Source of the DNA: Clostridiaceae bacterium
Lineage (GTDB): Bacteria > Bacillota > Clostridia > Lachnospirales > Lachnospiraceae
Length of the DNA stretch: 64,000 nucleotides
Assembly: GCA_009911065.1 (NCBI GenBank)
Contig: QXWR01000015.1
Span: 1-64,000, forward strand
Reading direction: 5' to 3'
The translations under genes were made by a program, and so were the position numbers. This document shows positions 54,162 to 63,372 of this stretch, in pieces. The notes under the pieces are model-generated. The model was given only the letters and a program-made list of their open reading frames with translations, did not search any database and was not told the origin of the DNA. The first letter of the stretch is position 1. Every line of letters begins with the position of its first letter.

Positions 54162-55406
54162 ATGTCAATAAGGCTGGTTTTTTGGAAACTGGAACTAAAA
54201 CGGGCATGTAAGAGACTTCCACAAATGTTTGCTGGGGCAATCGTACTGCTTTTTTTGGCAGGGGCGGTTGCCCTTTTAGCAGGTCGGGCCTTGTATGGAG
54301 ACAAGGCAGCAGGCCGGGTTGTTGTGGGAGTGGTGCTGCCAGAGGAGGATGGGTTATCCAAACAGATGATTTCCATGATTCACTCTCTGGACAGTGTAAA
54401 AAGCATGTGCGATTTTCGTTATATGAACCAGGCGGAGAGCCTGGAGGGATTAAAAAATGGGGAATTAAGCGCAGTGATGGACGTCCCTAAGGGATTGATT
54501 CAGGGGATTATGAATGGAACCAACCCGTCTGTGCGGATTTTGTTGCCAGAAGGGGCTTGGCTGGAGAGTCGGATTTTTAAAGAACTGACCCAGGCAGGGG
54601 CACAGATTCTCGGCGCTTCCCAGGCTGGAATCTATGGGGGAAATGAGTTGTACCAGGAGCTTGGGTGGGAAGAAAAGCTGCCTGGTATGGAGCAGGATCT
54701 GAATCAGATTTTTCTCTCTTACAGCCTTCCAAGGGAGGATTATTTCCGCCATCAAAAGGTCAGTGCCACGGAAGATGTAAACACAGCCGTTTTCTTTGGA
54801 ATCAGCGGGTATGTGTTGTTTCTTCTTCTTTCTGCAATTCCGGTTTCCGGGTATCTTCTGCCCTTTTCGGAAACCATAAGAAGAAAGCTGACTCTGGCCG
54901 GAGTGGGTGGATTCAGCCGGATTACGGGGCGGATTGCCGGACTTGGGAGTCTGTTTTTTATGGGTTCTGTTGCCATGGGGGCGACAGTGTGGACTTTGGT
55001 CCGGATTTTTGATCTGGATGTGAGAATGTGGAGCGGAGGATGGCAGCGGGAAAATTTTAGCATTTTGGCAATGGGCGCGGGGGTAGCCGTGCTGGCGCTT
55101 GTTTGTCTGGCAGGGGCAGCCTGGGTGGTTTTGATCTATCAGGCCGCTGGGAACCTTCTTGGAGGGATTTTTTTGCTGTTTCTAACTGTCACGGCTCAGC
55201 ATTTTCTTGCCGGGGGATTTCTGCCGGAAGTATTTCTGCCGGAAATTCTTCGGAAACTGACGCCTGTGATGCCCTCGGCAATTTTGATGAATGGAGTGAA
55301 AATGGCAGTGGCCGGGGCTTTTTCTGTGGGGGCGGCAGGAAAGCTGGCAGCGCTTCTTCTTGTCGGATTTTTCCTGGCGGCGTTTTTGGAAACGAGAAAG
55401 AAATAA
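54162..55406 (+). CDS. ABC-2 type permease subunit 1
   Basis: 414 residues, ABC-2 topology: TM1 (about 23-43), a 180-residue extracellular loop (IHSLDSVKSMCDFRYMNQ region) and five further TM segments in the C-terminal half (VLFLLLSAIPVSGYLLPF, LGSLFFMGSVAMGATVW, VLALVCLAGAAWVVLIY, FLLFLTVTAQHFLAGG, LAALLLVGFFLAAFL). With the second permease and the ATP-binding gene it forms an exporter; substrate unknown. Confidence 0.8.
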   Translation: MSIRLVFWKLELKRACKRLPQMFAGAIVLLFLAGAVALLAGRALYGDKAAGRVVVGVVLPEEDGLSKQMISMIHSLDSVKSMCDFRYMNQAESLEGLKNGELSAVMDVPKGLIQGIMNGTNPSVRILLPEGAWLESRIFKELTQAGAQILGASQAGIYGGNELYQELGWEEKLPGMEQDLNQIFLSYSLPREDYFRHQKVSATEDVNTAVFFGISGYVLFLLLSAIPVSGYLLPFSETIRRKLTLAGVGGFSRITGRIAGLGSLFFMGSVAMGATVWTLVRIFDLDVRMWSGGWQRENFSILAMGAGVAVLALVCLAGAAWVVLIYQAAGNLLGGIFLLFLTVTAQHFLAGGFLPEVFLPEILRKLTPVMPSAILMNGVKMAVAGAFSVGAAGKLAALLLVGFFLAAFLETRKK

Positions 55407-55465
55407 GAGAAGAAGCAAAGACCATTAAAGGGTGGGGGAAAGATAGAAAGGTGGAATCCTAGTCT

Positions 55466-56614
55466 ATGAGAAGAATATGGATGTGGTTCTATTTGTCATG
55501 TAAGCGTCATGTGTTAAAAGGGGCATTTCTGGTGGTCCTGATGCTTTTGCCAGTGGGCGCGTTTTGGATTTATTGTATGCAGAATAAGGAACAGGGAGGG
55601 ATTCGGATTGCCCTCTGCCGGGAAAAAGAGGAGGACCAGAAAAACGAAACCGGATCTGGTTTCGGACAGGGGACAAAGACAAGGCAGGCTGGCAGCGAAG
55701 AAGGTGGCGAACTGGAACAGAAACTGGTGGCAGCTCTCACCGGACGTCCGGCAGATGAAGGACTGTTTCAGTTTTATGAATGTGAGAATGAGCAGCAGGT
55801 AAGGGAAGAGGTGGCTTCCCGTCGGGCAGAATGCGGGTATGTGATCGGAGCTGGACTAAAAGAAAGGCTGGACCGGAAAAATTATAAAAGAGTCATTCGA
55901 GTGTATTCCGCCCCTTCCACCATCGCAGCTTACCTATCTTCTGAAACGGTATTTGCCGCTTTGATTGAATTGTATGACCGGGATTTGTTTGTTCAGTATA
56001 TCCAAAAGGCTGGAGAAAATGAGAGGTTGGAATACCCAGACCAGCTTGCGAAAAGAGCCGGACAGTTGTACGATCAGTGGTTGGGAAATGGAAGCACCTT
56101 TCATTTTACCTATGAGACCGTGGGACAGGGGAAAATGCCAGAGGGGGATGGCCTATCAGAAAAAGAAATGGTGTTTTGGGTGCGGGGAATTGTGGCTGTA
56201 TATGTGTTTGTGGCCGGACTTTATGGGGCAGCCATGAGCCTGAAAGATGAGAAAAAGGGATTGTTTTTGCAAATTCCCTATAAAAGCCGGACTCTGTGCC
56301 AAATGGCAGCCATGGCGGCTCCAGTGTTTCTAGCAGCGGTTTCCGGGTTGGCGGCTGTGTGGGCGGGAAACTGCAGCCAAGCCTTTGGGTATGAATTGGC
56401 AGTGATGACAGCATATGGAGCGGCAGTGGTTGTGTTTTCCTGGGGAGTTCGTCTGGTGTGCGGCAGAGAGGAGCTGGTGTGCTGTCTGATTCCGTTTTTT
56501 TTGGTGGGAAGCCTGGTTTTTTGTCCGGTTTTTCTGGATATTGGAAAATATATGCCAGAGTTTCGTCTTTGGGGACGGTTGTTTTTGCCAGGATATTATA
56601 TAAGGATGTTCTAA
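55466..56614 (+). CDS. ABC-2 type permease subunit 2
   Basis: 382 residues with the same architecture as the gene before it: TM1 (about 13-36), a soluble extracellular part with charged low-complexity stretch, then C-terminal TM segments (GIVAVYVFVAGLYGAAMS, AAMAAPVFLAAVSGLAAVW, LAVMTAYGAAVVVFSW, LIPFFLVGSLVFCPVF). Two different half-permeases in a row imply a heterodimeric exporter. 59 bases separate it from subunit 1. Confidence 0.8.
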   Translation: MRRIWMWFYLSCKRHVLKGAFLVVLMLLPVGAFWIYCMQNKEQGGIRIALCREKEEDQKNETGSGFGQGTKTRQAGSEEGGELEQKLVAALTGRPADEGLFQFYECENEQQVREEVASRRAECGYVIGAGLKERLDRKNYKRVIRVYSAPSTIAAYLSSETVFAALIELYDRDLFVQYIQKAGENERLEYPDQLAKRAGQLYDQWLGNGSTFHFTYETVGQGKMPEGDGLSEKEMVFWVRGIVAVYVFVAGLYGAAMSLKDEKKGLFLQIPYKSRTLCQMAAMAAPVFLAAVSGLAAVWAGNCSQAFGYELAVMTAYGAAVVVFSWGVRLVCGREELVCCLIPFFLVGSLVFCPVFLDIGKYMPEFRLWGRLFLPGYYIRMF

Positions 56615-56672
56615 GGTTGTTCTGTTTCATGTTACGGTTTACGGGCGGGAAAAAGTTTATTTGGTTTTCTAC

Positions 56673-56702
56673 TTGTAAATTGCCTGGTATCTGTTATATA
56701 AT
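56673..56702 (+). promoter_or_regulatory. Promoter of the L,D-transpeptidase gene
   Basis: -35 TTGTAA (56673-56678), 18-base spacer, -10 TATAAT (56697-56702). Transcript would start near 56709, so translation from ATG 56759 fits better than from the earlier in-frame start at 56708. Confidence 0.6.
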
Positions 56703-56758
56703 AATACTTGGCTGTGCCGGCAGAGCAAAGAAAAATCAATGAAAAAAGACCGGATGGG

Positions 56759-58729
56759 ATGTCTAAACAAACAGACAGCGATGAATCAGAGCCAGAAATC
56801 ATTTCGGAGGGCAGCTTTCACATTATGGAAGAAAGATATGCAAAAAAAGGCACGCCGCAAAATCGTGCAAATCAAAAAAATAGACCAGCCCAAGTGCAGG
56901 GAAGCACAGAAAAGGGCAGGGATAAGAACGGACCGAAAGGAAGCGGAGCCAAGAAGGCGGCTCTTGTGACAGCGGCCGTTCTTTCTGGCCTGACCGTTTC
57001 AGCGGCTGGCGCTTATACATATATGGGTCTTCAGTACCGGGATGTATTTTTTCCCAATACAAAGATCAATGGACTGGATGCTTCCGGAAAAAATGTGGAG
57101 CAGGTAAAACAGATGATTGATGATGGGATGGATGAATATACCCTGAATCTGGAGGAGCGGGGCGGAGTGACTGAGCAGATCGGCGGTGAGGAGATCGGGC
57201 TTCATTCTGAATACGACGGTTCCCTGGAACAGCTTTTGGCTGGCCAGGAACTTATGCGCTGGGGACTTCATTGGCTGGAAGGTTCAGAGCACACGATTGA
57301 AACCATGATTGTGTACGATTCGGACAAGCTTAATCAGGCGGTAGACGGACTGGATTGTATGGATGAATCCAAAACCGAACTGCCGGAAAATGCGTATTTG
57401 TCCCAATATCAACAGGGGATTGGATATGAGGTGATCCCGGAGCAGGGGGGAACCCGCGTGGTGCCGGAGAAAGTTCGCCAAGGTGTGGCAGATGCGATTA
57501 CGAACCTGCAGGATCGCGTTTCTCTGGAAGAGCTGGACGCTTATGAAAAAGCCAGAATTACCAAAGAGGACCCAGCTCTTAACGCACAGGCAGAAGAGTG
57601 GAATAAATATGTAAATGTTACCGTGACCTATCAGTTTGGCAATCAGACTCAGGTGCTGGACGGAGATACCATTCATACCTGGATGACAGAAGATGACCAG
57701 GGCGGGCTGATTTTAGATGAAGACAAAGTAGCAGAATATGTAGCGGAACTGGCAAAAAATTATGATACGGCATATCAGCCAAAGACTTTAAGGACAGCCT
57801 ATGGAAGCACAGTAACCATTACTGGCGGCAACTATGGCTGGCGGATTAACCGGAAAGCAGAGGCAGCCGCCCTTTCAGAAATTATCCGTTCGGGAAAAAG
57901 TCAGGAGCGAGAGCCAGTCTACTCTCAGACGGCTGCATCCAGGGGAGAGAGGGATTATGGCAATACTTATGTGGAGATTAATCTGACCGCCCAGCATCTC
58001 TACTTTTATAAAAACGGTGAGCTTTTGGTGGAATCGGATTTTGTGTCAGGAAACGAGTCAAGAGGCATGAGTACTCCTGCAGGTGCGTTTCCCCTGACTT
58101 ATAAACAGAGAAACGCCACGCTGCGAGGGGAAGGTTATGCCACTCCGGTATCCTACTGGATGCCTTTTAACGGAGGAATCGGAATGCATGATGCAGGATG
58201 GAGAGGCAGTTTTGGAGGAAAGATATACAAGACCAATGGCTCCCATGGCTGTATCAATCTTCCGCCTTCTGTGGCAAAGACGATTTATGAAAACATTACC
58301 TCAGGGATTCCGGTGTTGTGTTATCATCTGGACGGAACAAACAAAGGAACGACATCTTCGCCGCCAAAGTCAGCTTCTGTGGCGCCAACCGCCCCAACTT
58401 CGGCTCCGCCGCCGACACCAGAGACTGCACCTTTGCCAGTGGAGAGCGAGACCGTTTTAGAGACGCTTCCAGCAGAAACGGCGCCGCAAGAGACAGGGCC
58501 AGTGGAAGGCGGGCCGTCATCTGGAGAGACAAATCCAGTTGGTCCAGGATTTACAGAAGCTCCGGCTGGACCGGGAGAAACCGCTCCAAATCCGCCGCAG
58601 CCGGAAAATCCTCCGGCGCCTTCGGAACCAGCGCCTGTGGAAACCCCTGCAGCACCGGCTCCGGATATGTCCGGCGGCCCAGGAGTTGTCGATACACCTG
58701 CACCGGCTCCCGTGGGTCCGGGAGTGTAG
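56759..58729 (+). CDS. L,D-transpeptidase (YkuD) with PG4-type domains
   Basis: 656 residues. Cytoplasmic basic N-terminus, one TM (about 78-98), two putative PG-binding (PG4/YoaR-like) regions with INGLDASGKNVEQVKQ and VTVTYQFGNQTQVLDG, then a YkuD catalytic domain: YVEINLTAQHLYFYKNG, GIGMHDAGWRGSFGG and NGSHGCINLP with the nucleophile Cys498. A long Pro/Ala/Thr/Glu wall-spanning tail (about 525-656) follows, unusual in being after the catalytic domain. Makes 3-3 cross-links in peptidoglycan or attaches proteins. A perfect-stem terminator follows. Confidence 0.9.
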   Translation: MSKQTDSDESEPEIISEGSFHIMEERYAKKGTPQNRANQKNRPAQVQGSTEKGRDKNGPKGSGAKKAALVTAAVLSGLTVSAAGAYTYMGLQYRDVFFPNTKINGLDASGKNVEQVKQMIDDGMDEYTLNLEERGGVTEQIGGEEIGLHSEYDGSLEQLLAGQELMRWGLHWLEGSEHTIETMIVYDSDKLNQAVDGLDCMDESKTELPENAYLSQYQQGIGYEVIPEQGGTRVVPEKVRQGVADAITNLQDRVSLEELDAYEKARITKEDPALNAQAEEWNKYVNVTVTYQFGNQTQVLDGDTIHTWMTEDDQGGLILDEDKVAEYVAELAKNYDTAYQPKTLRTAYGSTVTITGGNYGWRINRKAEAAALSEIIRSGKSQEREPVYSQTAASRGERDYGNTYVEINLTAQHLYFYKNGELLVESDFVSGNESRGMSTPAGAFPLTYKQRNATLRGEGYATPVSYWMPFNGGIGMHDAGWRGSFGGKIYKTNGSHGCINLPPSVAKTIYENITSGIPVLCYHLDGTNKGTTSSPPKSASVAPTAPTSAPPPTPETAPLPVESETVLETLPAETAPQETGPVEGGPSSGETNPVGPGFTEAPAGPGETAPNPPQPENPPAPSEPAPVETPAAPAPDMSGGPGVVDTPAPAPVGPGV

Positions 58730-58798
58730 GCAAGAGGAATGTTACCACTTTACAATGTTAATGTTATCAGCAAGAGGATAAAAGGTTCATAAAATAAT

Positions 58799-58841
58799 AA
58801 ATGGGATAACGTGAAAAGGTTCTTTTCCGCGTTATCCCATT
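58799..58841. terminator. Bidirectional terminator
   Basis: Stem AATGGGATAACG (about 58799-58811) with CGTTATCCCATT (58830-58841). A- and T-rich ends on both sides let it serve the transpeptidase gene and, from the other strand, uxaC. Confidence 0.8.
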
Positions 58842-58907
58842 TCTGATTGGTCTGTACCACTTTGGGAAAATTCTACAAAGCTATATCAGGCGTGAACTTT
58901 GACCATA

Positions 58908-60311
58908 TTACAGGTGAAATCCAAAATATTTCACAGCATTCTTGTAACAAATTCCTTCTACAATCTGTTTTAATGCTTTCTGGTCATCTGGATATTCTCC
59001 ATTTTCAACCCAGCCACCTAACAGTTCACACAGAATCCGGCGGAAATATTCGTGCCGGGTATAAGATAGGAAGCTTCTGGAATCTGTCAGCATACCAATA
59101 AAATTCCCCAGGCATCCTAAGTTGGCCAGACTGGTCATCTGTGCTGTCATTCCCTGTTTGTGGTCATTGAACCACCAGGCAGAACCCTGCTGTAACTTGC
59201 CCTGTGCAGACGGGTCCTGGAAACATCCAAGGATTGTGCCAATGGAAGCGTCATCATTGGGATTGAGGGAATAAATGATGGTTCTTGGAATCTCATTGGT
59301 GGCGCTTAATGCGTTGAGGAAATCTGCCATTTGAGCAGAGGGAGCATAGTTGTTGATACAGTCAAAGCCAGTGTCAGGACCTAACTGCTGGTACATATAG
59401 GCATTGTTGTCCCGCTTGCAGCCATAGTGAAGCTGCATGGCCCAGCCCAGACGATGGTATTCTTTTGCCAAAAAGAGCATAAACGCAGTTTTATATTTCA
59501 GCTCTTCTTCTTTGGAGATGGATTTTCCAGCAAGGGCTTTGGCGATGATGGCATCCACTTCCTCGTCAGAGGCAGGAACATACATCACATACTCCAAAGC
59601 ATGGTCGGAAACCAGACATCCCATAGAGTGGAAAAATTCCAGCCGGTTTTTAAGAGCTTCTTTTAAGGAAGAAAAATCTTTGATTGTAATGCCGCTGACC
59701 TGGGACAGTTTGTCAATGTAGGCGGCATAGTCCGGTTTTTCCACGTTGTTTGCCTTGTCCGGTCTCCAGGCAGGAAGCACCTGTACGTCAAAAGAAGAAT
59801 CCTCTGCAATCTTTTTGTGCCATTCCAGAGAGTCTACCGGATCGTCTGTAGTACACAACAAGGTTACATTGGAAGCTTTAATCAAACTGCGCACGGTCCA
59901 TTTATTTTGAAGCTGTTCATTGCACAGATTCCATACCTCTTCTGCTGTGTCGCCGCACAGATGGCCTGTGTAGCCGAAATAGCGCTGCAGCTCAAGATGA
60001 CTCCAATGATACAAAGGATTTCCAATAAGCTTTTCCAGAGTCTCGGCCCACTTTTGAAATTTCTCCCGGTCAGTGGCATCTCCGGTGATGTATTTTTCTT
60101 CCACGCCGTTGGAGCGCATCTGCCGCCATTTATAATGGTCGCCTCCCAGCCATACCTGGGTAATATTGTCAAAACGCCGGTCGTCGGCAATTTCCTGTGG
60201 GTTAATATGGCAGTGGTAGTCCAAAATCGGCATGAGTTCTGCATAATTGTGGAACAGCTTTTGAGCAGATTCGGTTGACAGAAGAAAATCTTTGTCCATA
60301 AATGCTTTCAT
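58908..60311 (-). CDS. uxaC: Uronate isomerase
   Basis: 467 residues, TIM-barrel uronate isomerase. Recognisable: DYHCHINPQEIADDR (metal His pair), WLGGDHYKWRQMR, LCTTDDPVDSLEWH, WAMQLHYGCKRDNN, DTGFDCINNY and the C-terminal NFIGMLTDSRSFLSY and RHEYFRR. Converts galacturonate to tagaturonate and glucuronate to fructuronate. Transcribed in one operon with the LacI regulator directly upstream, divergent from uxaA. Confidence 0.95.
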   Translation of the reverse strand: MKAFMDKDFLLSTESAQKLFHNYAELMPILDYHCHINPQEIADDRRFDNITQVWLGGDHYKWRQMRSNGVEEKYITGDATDREKFQKWAETLEKLIGNPLYHWSHLELQRYFGYTGHLCGDTAEEVWNLCNEQLQNKWTVRSLIKASNVTLLCTTDDPVDSLEWHKKIAEDSSFDVQVLPAWRPDKANNVEKPDYAAYIDKLSQVSGITIKDFSSLKEALKNRLEFFHSMGCLVSDHALEYVMYVPASDEEVDAIIAKALAGKSISKEEELKYKTAFMLFLAKEYHRLGWAMQLHYGCKRDNNAYMYQQLGPDTGFDCINNYAPSAQMADFLNALSATNEIPRTIIYSLNPNDDASIGTILGCFQDPSAQGKLQQGSAWWFNDHKQGMTAQMTSLANLGCLGNFIGMLTDSRSFLSYTRHEYFRRILCELLGGWVENGEYPDDQKALKQIVEGICYKNAVKYFGFHL

Positions 60312-60332
60312 TGATAGAATCCTCCTTTTAAA

Positions 60333-61334
60333 TTAAAATTTGGTGGTTGCTCTTTTTATCAAATCGGCGGCAATGTTGGTTCGCGAAGGAACGCTGACGC
60401 CGTTGAAAACTCCCATGAGTGTGGTGATGGCTGTGGAACAAAGGGCTTCCACCCGGCTGTCAATGGAAGTCAGTTCTGGGTCTGTACACACAGCATAAAC
60501 AGAATTATTATAGCCGATAATGCTGAAATCATCCGGAATACTTCTTTTGACAGCATGGGCATACTTGACTGCTCCAACAGCAAGGGTGTCGTCAGAAGCC
60601 AGTACCGCATCAAAAAAAACACCTTTCTGGTGAAGCTGCATCAGCAGATCTCTGGCGGCGAGAACATTCTTGGGACACTGGCAGATATAATCTTCCCGCA
60701 CTGGGAGTCCATGTCCTTTTAGCGCATCCTGATACCCGGAAAGTTTATTCTTTCCACTGTAAGAATGACTGGTATACAGATAGAGGATGCTGCGGCACCC
60801 AGAGGCGATAAGCTTTCCGGCAGCATGATGGGTGGCGGACCGGTCGTCGCATAAGGTGCAGTAAATATTATCCCCTTCCAGATAACCATTGACCAATAAA
60901 ACCGGAAGCTCTTTGGCAGCTTCAATAATGTAGTGATTGTCATCTGGATTCATCTCAATAAACTTGGAACCAGCCAATATGAGAGCATCCACTTTCTTGG
61001 AATGAAGCAGCTCAAAATACTTTTGTTTGGTTTTCAGAGAGCTGCCGGTACAACATAAAATCGAGTCGTATCCATATCCCCGAAGACCCTGCTCCAAATA
61101 GTAGATGGCATGGGCAAGATAAGGGTCCGAGGAGTCGGAGCACATGATGCCAATGGTCTGAATGGTACCCAGCCCCAGCCCTCGGGCAAAAACATTCGGC
61201 GTGTAACCAAGTTCATCCATAACCTGTAACACCAGGGTTCTGGTACGCTCGCTCACATTGGGACTGCCGTTGAGGACACGGGAAACCGTGGCTATGGAGA
61301 CCCCGGCTTTTTTTGATACATCGTAAATGTTCAT
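60333..61334 (-). CDS. LacI-family regulator of uronate catabolism
   Basis: 333 residues. Helix-turn-helix DVSKKAGVSIATVSRVLNG and hinge SERTRTLVLQVMDELGY at the N-terminus; periplasmic-binding-protein-like effector domain behind it (QTIGIMCSDSSDPYLAHAI, DAVLASDDTLAVGAVKYA, SIIGYNNSVYAVCTDPELTSID with the usual ...DPELTSID end). Probable repressor of the divergent uxaA and of its own operon through the two palindromes at 61449-61462 and 61585-61598; effector likely a uronate or its derivative. Confidence 0.85.
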   Translation of the reverse strand: MNIYDVSKKAGVSIATVSRVLNGSPNVSERTRTLVLQVMDELGYTPNVFARGLGLGTIQTIGIMCSDSSDPYLAHAIYYLEQGLRGYGYDSILCCTGSSLKTKQKYFELLHSKKVDALILAGSKFIEMNPDDNHYIIEAAKELPVLLVNGYLEGDNIYCTLCDDRSATHHAAGKLIASGCRSILYLYTSHSYSGKNKLSGYQDALKGHGLPVREDYICQCPKNVLAARDLLMQLHQKGVFFDAVLASDDTLAVGAVKYAHAVKRSIPDDFSIIGYNNSVYAVCTDPELTSIDSRVEALCSTAITTLMGVFNGVSVPSRTNIAADLIKRATTKF

Positions 61335-61448
61335 CCGACCGTTTCCTTTCCGCAGGCGCCGCCAGATGTTGTACGCTCTAACAGTTGAAAGGCACGAACT
61401 GTTGAGACAGATCAGAACCGGGCCGTGCTTTTTTCTAAAAAATACTTC

Positions 61449-61462
61449 TGTAAGTACTTACA
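61449..61462. promoter_or_regulatory. LacI-type operator 1
   Basis: Perfect palindrome TGTAAGTACTTACA, about 11 bases past the -10 box of the lacI-uxaC promoter, so it covers the transcription start. Confidence 0.8.
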
Positions 61463-61472
61463 TAATGGTCTT

Positions 61473-61501
61473 ATTATACCCATCCTTTTGCAAGAATGCA
61501 A
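61473..61501 (-). promoter_or_regulatory. Promoter of lacI-uxaC
   Basis: Reverse strand: -35 TTGCAT (61501-61496), 17-base spacer, -10 TATAAT (61478-61473). Confidence 0.75.
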
Positions 61502-61552
61502 GGGGTTTATTGTTATTTTATACTTATTTTAGAAAATAATTTTCTTTTATAC

Positions 61553-61581
61553 TTGACTTATGCACAAGGATTCTGTAAAAT
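61553..61581 (+). promoter_or_regulatory. Promoter of uxaA
   Basis: -35 TTGACT (61553-61558), 17-base spacer, -10 TAAAAT (61576-61581), directly followed by operator 2. Confidence 0.75.
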
Positions 61582-61584
61582 GGC

Positions 61585-61598
61585 TGTAAGTGCTTACA
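61585..61598. promoter_or_regulatory. LacI-type operator 2
   Basis: TGTAAGTGCTTACA, identical to operator 1 except at one central base. Overlaps the uxaA transcription start. The rest of the 61335-61733 intergenic region holds only the uxaA leader and ribosome site. Confidence 0.8.
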
Positions 61599-61733
61599 AA
61601 TCAAGATCTTCCTAAAACCATTCATTTGCGGAAATTCAGCAGTAATTCCAGTTTCGGTTTTGGATTCCGACGTAGAATCCGAAAAACCGATGGGGAATTT
61701 TAAAACCCGAATAAAAGAAAAAAGGAGAACAAA

Positions 61734-63215
61734 ATGCAGGATTTTATCAGGATACACGATGAGGATAACGTTGCAGTTGCGCTGCGTCCGATAGCTTTGG
61801 GTGAACATCTTACCGTGGGAACGTATCAGGTGGAGACCCAGGAGGAGATTCCACAGGGGCATAAGTTTGCCTTAAAGCCGATTAGAAAGGGAGAAGCTGT
61901 GATGAAATATGGCTTTTCCATTGGGAATGCAAAGGAGGATATTCCGGCAGGGGGCTGGGTTCATGTACATAATATAAAGACTGGTTTGGGAGATCTGCTT
62001 ACCTATCAGTATGAGCCGGCAGTTTCTCCTTTAAAAGAGACGGAACATGCTTTTTTTGACGGCTACCGCCGCAGAGACGGCAAAGTGGGAGTTCGCAATG
62101 AGATCTGGATTATTCCCACTGTGGGCTGTGTCAATTCTATTGCAAAAGCTCTTGAAAAGAAGGCGCAGAAGTTGGTGAACGGCACAGTGGAGGAGGTAGT
62201 TGCCTTTCCCCATCCTTATGGGTGTTCTCAGATGGGGGATGACCAGGAACATACCAGAACCGTGCTGGCAGATTTGATTTGTCATCCGAATGCAGGCGGG
62301 GTACTGGTTTTGGGATTAGGATGCGAGAACAGTAACATTCCGGTATTAAAGGAATATTTGGGAGAATATGATGAGCAGCGGGTGAAGTTTCTCCAATGCC
62401 AGGATGTGGAGGATGAACAGAAAGAGGCCATGAAGCTTCTGGAAGAACTGGCTGTATATGCAGGAGCATTTTCCAGAGAGAAGATTGATGCCAGCGAGCT
62501 GATTATCGGGATGAAGTGCGGAGGTTCGGACGGATTGTCCGGCATTACGGCCAATCCCGTTGTGGGAGGATTTTCTGACCTGCTCATTTCCAAGGGAGGA
62601 ACCACCATACTTACGGAAGTGCCGGAGATGTTTGGAGCTGAGACCATTCTTATGAACCGCTGTGAGACGCCAAAACTGTTTGAGAAGACGGTAGATTTGA
62701 TCAATGATTTTAAGAATTATTTTACAAGCCATAACCAGACCATCTATGAGAATCCGTCTCCAGGGAATAAAAAGGGAGGAATTTCCACTTTGGAGGACAA
62801 GTCTTTAGGATGTACACAAAAGTCTGGAAGCGCTCCGGTAAAGGGAGTATTAGCTTATGGAGAGCCGGTGAAGGAGAAGGGGTTAAATCTTCTTTCCGCT
62901 CCGGGAAACGACCTGGTGGCATCTACAGCTTTGGCTGTTTCCGGCGCTCATATTGTGCTGTTTACCACCGGAAGAGGAACTCCATTTGCCTCTCCGGTTC
63001 CCACCGTGAAGATTTCCAGCAATTCCAATCTGGCGGGACATAAGGATAACTGGATTGATTTTAACGCAGGTCGTATGGTGGAGGACAAGACAAGAGAAGA
63101 GCTGGCCAAGGAATTGTTTGACTACGTTCTTTGTGTGGCTTCGGGCCGGAAGGTAAAGGCAGAAGAAGCAGGCTTTCACGATATGGCGATTTTCAAGCAG
63201 GGAGTTACCTTATAA
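61734..63215 (+). CDS. uxaA: Altronate dehydratase
   Basis: 493 residues, full length. N-terminal SAF domain (ALRPIALGEHLTVGTYQV region), then the main domain: GYRRRDGKVGVRNEIWIIPTVGCVN (split GYRRRDGKVGVRN and EIWIIPTVGCVN), VAFPHPYGCSQMGDD, LGLGCEN, GMKCGGSDGLSGITANPV (Cys ligands) and FTTGRGTPF. Iron-dependent dehydration of altronate to 2-keto-3-deoxygluconate. Divergent from lacI-uxaC. ATG preceded by AAAAGGAGAAC. Confidence 0.95.
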   Translation: MQDFIRIHDEDNVAVALRPIALGEHLTVGTYQVETQEEIPQGHKFALKPIRKGEAVMKYGFSIGNAKEDIPAGGWVHVHNIKTGLGDLLTYQYEPAVSPLKETEHAFFDGYRRRDGKVGVRNEIWIIPTVGCVNSIAKALEKKAQKLVNGTVEEVVAFPHPYGCSQMGDDQEHTRTVLADLICHPNAGGVLVLGLGCENSNIPVLKEYLGEYDEQRVKFLQCQDVEDEQKEAMKLLEELAVYAGAFSREKIDASELIIGMKCGGSDGLSGITANPVVGGFSDLLISKGGTTILTEVPEMFGAETILMNRCETPKLFEKTVDLINDFKNYFTSHNQTIYENPSPGNKKGGISTLEDKSLGCTQKSGSAPVKGVLAYGEPVKEKGLNLLSAPGNDLVASTALAVSGAHIVLFTTGRGTPFASPVPTVKISSNSNLAGHKDNWIDFNAGRMVEDKTREELAKELFDYVLCVASGRKVKAEEAGFHDMAIFKQGVTL

Positions 63216-63342
63216 AAGCCATACCGATCTGTCAAATAATTCGCGGTTTTAAAATAACCAAATCCAGCTGGCAATTCATTTGGCTCATGGGTATAAAATT
63301 CTTCCGGGATGACAGCATAAGGAGTGGCAGAGGGAAAACAAA

Positions 63343-63372
63343 ATGAAAACAAAAGGGCGTGTGGGTATATGA
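63343..63372 (+). CDS. Putative 9-codon leader ORF of the IclR gene
   Basis: ATG at 63343 after AGAGGGAAAA encodes MKTKGRVGI and its TGA (63370-63372) overlaps the ATG of the regulator gene. The regulator's own ribosome site is poor, so coupled translation through this leader is plausible. Confidence 0.35.
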   Translation: MKTKGRVGI

